Positions 4,966-6,944 of a DNA stretch of 6,944 nucleotides are shown one piece after another. The stretch spans positions 1 through 6,944 of the forward strand of contig JAUSNQ010000172.1 of the NCBI GenBank assembly GCA_030655595.1. The letters run 5' to 3'. Origin of the DNA: Paludibacter sp. (GTDB taxonomy: Bacteria > Bacteroidota > Bacteroidia > Bacteroidales > Paludibacteraceae). The first letter of the stretch is position 1; each line of letters starts with the position of its first letter. The notes under the pieces are model-generated. The model did no database searches and was not told the origin of the DNA. It worked only from the letters and a program-made list of their open reading frames with translations. The translations under genes were made by a program, and so were the position numbers.

Positions 4966-6792
4966 TTACAAAATCACTTTTGCAGTTTTGTTACCAATTT
5001 TAACCACCATCATTCCTTTAGCAGAAACAGGGATGGTATTCAAACCATCATTAGCAATACTGCTGATGACTTTTTGACCGATTACATTGTACACTTCCAC
5101 CAATTCTCCGGCAGTCGCATTGAAACGCAGAGTTCCGTTAACTGCAGTCACATCCGTTTTCATTTCAGGTCTTCTTATTGAAGTCATCAATGAGTTTGTA
5201 GGTGATGGAGTAGCTACTTCAAAATCGAAGCCTACATTTTGTGAGTAGGAATAATTACCACCTTCCATTTTCCTGCTTGCAGAAGTTGTATTCGATGTAT
5301 TCGATGACATGGCTGATCCCCATACCGGAACAGACGTTGTGCCATAAGGAACATAATCTTTGAAGGCTGCATTACCGGTAACGGATGCAATATCAGTTAA
5401 AACTATTGTAATATCCTCACTGCTTGTTAGCAGGATTACTTTACCGCCTGTCCCCGATGCAGCTATTTCAGACACCGCATCTGGATTTGGCAAATCGACA
5501 GTACCACCTGCACCCGCAGATGCCTGAATGAGGAAATGCGTTTTTGCCGGAATGCTTTTCCCATCAGGTATCACAACTTTGTTAGTTGCTGTTGATATTG
5601 TTGTTCCTGTTGCTGCTGATAAATACTGTACACTCCAACCGCTGATATCTACGGGTGATGTAGTGGTATTGTATAATTCGATGAAGTCGTTTTTCAAGAC
5701 AGCACCTGAGTTACCACCACCACCATATACTTCTGTAATAATTACATTAGGAGGGGTAACTTGAACCGGAGTGATAATGGATGTGCCGGTCAGGGCACGG
5801 GTAACGCTGACAGCACCCGGACTGCTCATAGTAAGTGTAGCCGAATGCGAACCGGCAGCAAGCGGTGTATAAGTAATTGTAACTGATGCATTAGAAACAG
5901 TACCTGCCGAAGGAGTAATAGAAGCTGGTAATGCAGAGAAATAAGCTGCATTTTCACCACTAATAGCAATTGAAATATCGCCTGTCAGGTTGGCACCGCT
6001 TACAGTTATATTTTCAGCATCAGAGTTACCTAAGGTAGCCGACATAGCCGGGATACTCACTTCAGAAACCGTGATGGTTGGCGTATTTGGAATAGGTGTT
6101 ACACCTAAAACGTCTGACCAGTTGGTAGCTACACGAATACCATCAACTATGATGCGCTGGGCAGCATTATACTGACGAAGATTAATAGCTCCAACATTTG
6201 TAAATGTAGCCGTTTCTGTGAAAAACTGATCAGGAGAACCTGGCTCAACTGATGGAACTGAACTAAGCACATACAAACTCGATACTTTGCTGGCAACATC
6301 CAGCTTTGCTACCAACAACACCGGAACTCCCGGAGTTATGGTTGTATAATTTGCCGGAGCATTAGTACCAATCCCAACACCGTTACCCGTCGCATTGACC
6401 CACACCCTTGTATAATTAAGAGTTGCATAAGGGCTTGGACCAAAGTGAAAGAAATAGCCGGCAGAATTCGTAGCTTCTGTCTGAATGATAAAAGCAGCAT
6501 ATACCGTTCCTGTTAGCGCATCAAAAGTGCGGTTTACGTCTTCACCATTGTTATCCAAATTTGCAGCACCACCGATTCCACTACTGGCATAACCGGTAAA
6601 ACTCAGACCAGGCACTACCACGTCGATTGATTGCGTACCTTCACCCGAATGGGCAGTCCATCCGTTAGCAGTTAGCAACGAACCGGCTGTATAATCGAAA
6701 TTCTCCACAAGCACTTGTGCAGAAAGCCCCGCACTTCCCACCAACAGCATGATAGCTGCGAGCATGGTTTTAAAAAAAGTAAGTTTTCTCAT
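4966..6792 (-). CDS. Secreted lamin-tail-domain protein with type IX secretion sorting domain
   Basis: A 608-residue exported protein. Residues 1-25 are a signal peptide (MRK, hydrophobic core, GLSA before Gln26). Residues about 26-230 look like a concanavalin/LamG-type beta-sandwich (VENFDYTAGSLL near the start, IIVDGIRVATNW near the end). Residues about 239-337 are an Ig-like beta-domain (ITVSGANLTGDISIAISG). Residues about 347-533 are a lamin-tail (LTD) domain: VIITEVYGGGGNSGAVLKND, FIELYN (370-375), then DISGWSVQY (382-390). Residues about 537-608 match the type IX (Por) type A sorting domain: VEVYNVIGQKV, then GMMVVKIGNKTAKVIL, which directs transport across the outer membrane. LTD modules with this motif often accompany extracellular nucleases, but no nuclease or other catalytic domain is present, so adhesion or carbohydrate/DNA binding is likelier. 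ATG at 6792 sits directly before the signal peptide; no Shine-Dalgarno site is seen. It ends at the terminator 4917-4946. Confidence 0.9.
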   Translation of the reverse strand: MRKLTFFKTMLAAIMLLVGSAGLSAQVLVENFDYTAGSLLTANGWTAHSGEGTQSIDVVVPGLSFTGYASSGIGGAANLDNNGEDVNRTFDALTGTVYAAFIIQTEATNSAGYFFHFGPSPYATLNYTRVWVNATGNGVGIGTNAPANYTTITPGVPVLLVAKLDVASKVSSLYVLSSVPSVEPGSPDQFFTETATFTNVGAINLRQYNAAQRIIVDGIRVATNWSDVLGVTPIPNTPTITVSEVSIPAMSATLGNSDAENITVSGANLTGDISIAISGENAAYFSALPASITPSAGTVSNASVTITYTPLAAGSHSATLTMSSPGAVSVTRALTGTSIITPVQVTPPNVIITEVYGGGGNSGAVLKNDFIELYNTTTSPVDISGWSVQYLSAATGTTISTATNKVVIPDGKSIPAKTHFLIQASAGAGGTVDLPNPDAVSEIAASGTGGKVILLTSSEDITIVLTDIASVTGNAAFKDYVPYGTTSVPVWGSAMSSNTSNTTSASRKMEGGNYSYSQNVGFDFEVATPSPTNSLMTSIRRPEMKTDVTAVNGTLRFNATAGELVEVYNVIGQKVISSIANDGLNTIPVSAKGMMVVKIGNKTAKVIL

Positions 6793-6944
6793 GTTTTTTA
6801 ATTTTTAAAAGTTATGATAATTAATTTTATTTTTCTCGTTTAATTGTATGTTTTACCTTCAGCATTGCCAGAATGAATACAAGGTGGTTTGGGTTAGTCA
6901 TAATGAAACCGGCATTTGGCAATTTGTATTTCATCATCCACACA
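6793..6944. other. Right-edge region with no supportable gene
   Basis: Positions 6793-6840 are A/T-rich leader sequence of the minus-strand secreted protein; no full TAnnTTTG box is visible for it (AAAAGTTA at 6807-6814 is a 7-of-8 match on the minus strand). Positions 6841-6944 are open to the edge in at least three frames: minus strand ending at 6827, plus strand from ATG 6848, and plus strand from a second ATG near 6873. None gives a recognisable protein, and the frames overlap, so at most one is real. Confidence 0.5.

Overview
The window looks like chromosomal DNA from a member of the Bacteroidota, most likely Bacteroidales. Three signs support this. Promoter-like elements fit the Bacteroidota consensus (TTTG, about 20 bp, TAnnTTTG) rather than TTGACA/TATAAT, and Shine-Dalgarno sites are absent. 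A lipoprotein combines a DUF4369-like N-terminus with a thioredoxin-like domain. A secreted protein ends in a type IX secretion (Por) sorting domain.

Layout: 1-161 (minus) is the N-terminal end of Lon protease, cut by the window edge. 162-419 is a divergent promoter region serving lon and the next gene. 420-1571 (plus) is a predicted lipoprotein with a TlpA/thioredoxin-like domain in which both redox cysteines are replaced by serine. 1552-1701 is an array of degenerate 7-bp repeats with an inverted copy. 1711-2634 (plus) is queG, epoxyqueuosine reductase, the last step of tRNA queuosine synthesis. 2635-2795 holds a promoter whose -7 box lies inside a palindrome. 2796-3416 and 3413-4810 (plus) form a tightly coupled gene pair: a DUF4062 protein and an AlbA_2 (Schlafen-like) plus GHKL-ATPase plus winged-helix protein. 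4811-4965 holds a 9-bp repeat cluster and a strong bidirectional terminator. 4966-6792 (minus) is a secreted lamin-tail-domain protein with a type IX sorting tail. 6793-6944 has no gene I can support.

The housekeeping genes (lon, queG) and the cell-surface genes look like ordinary Bacteroidota content. The DUF4062/AlbA_2 pair stands out. It is clearly more AT-rich than its neighbours, has its own promoter with a palindromic site, overlaps by 4 nt, and ends at a strong terminator. The best reading is an acquired accessory module: a TIR/deoxyribosyltransferase-like protein paired with an ATP-gated nucleic-acid-binding protein, possibly used in phage defence. The domain calls are well supported; the defence role is inference. 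No transposase, integrase, tRNA, rRNA or CRISPR array was seen.
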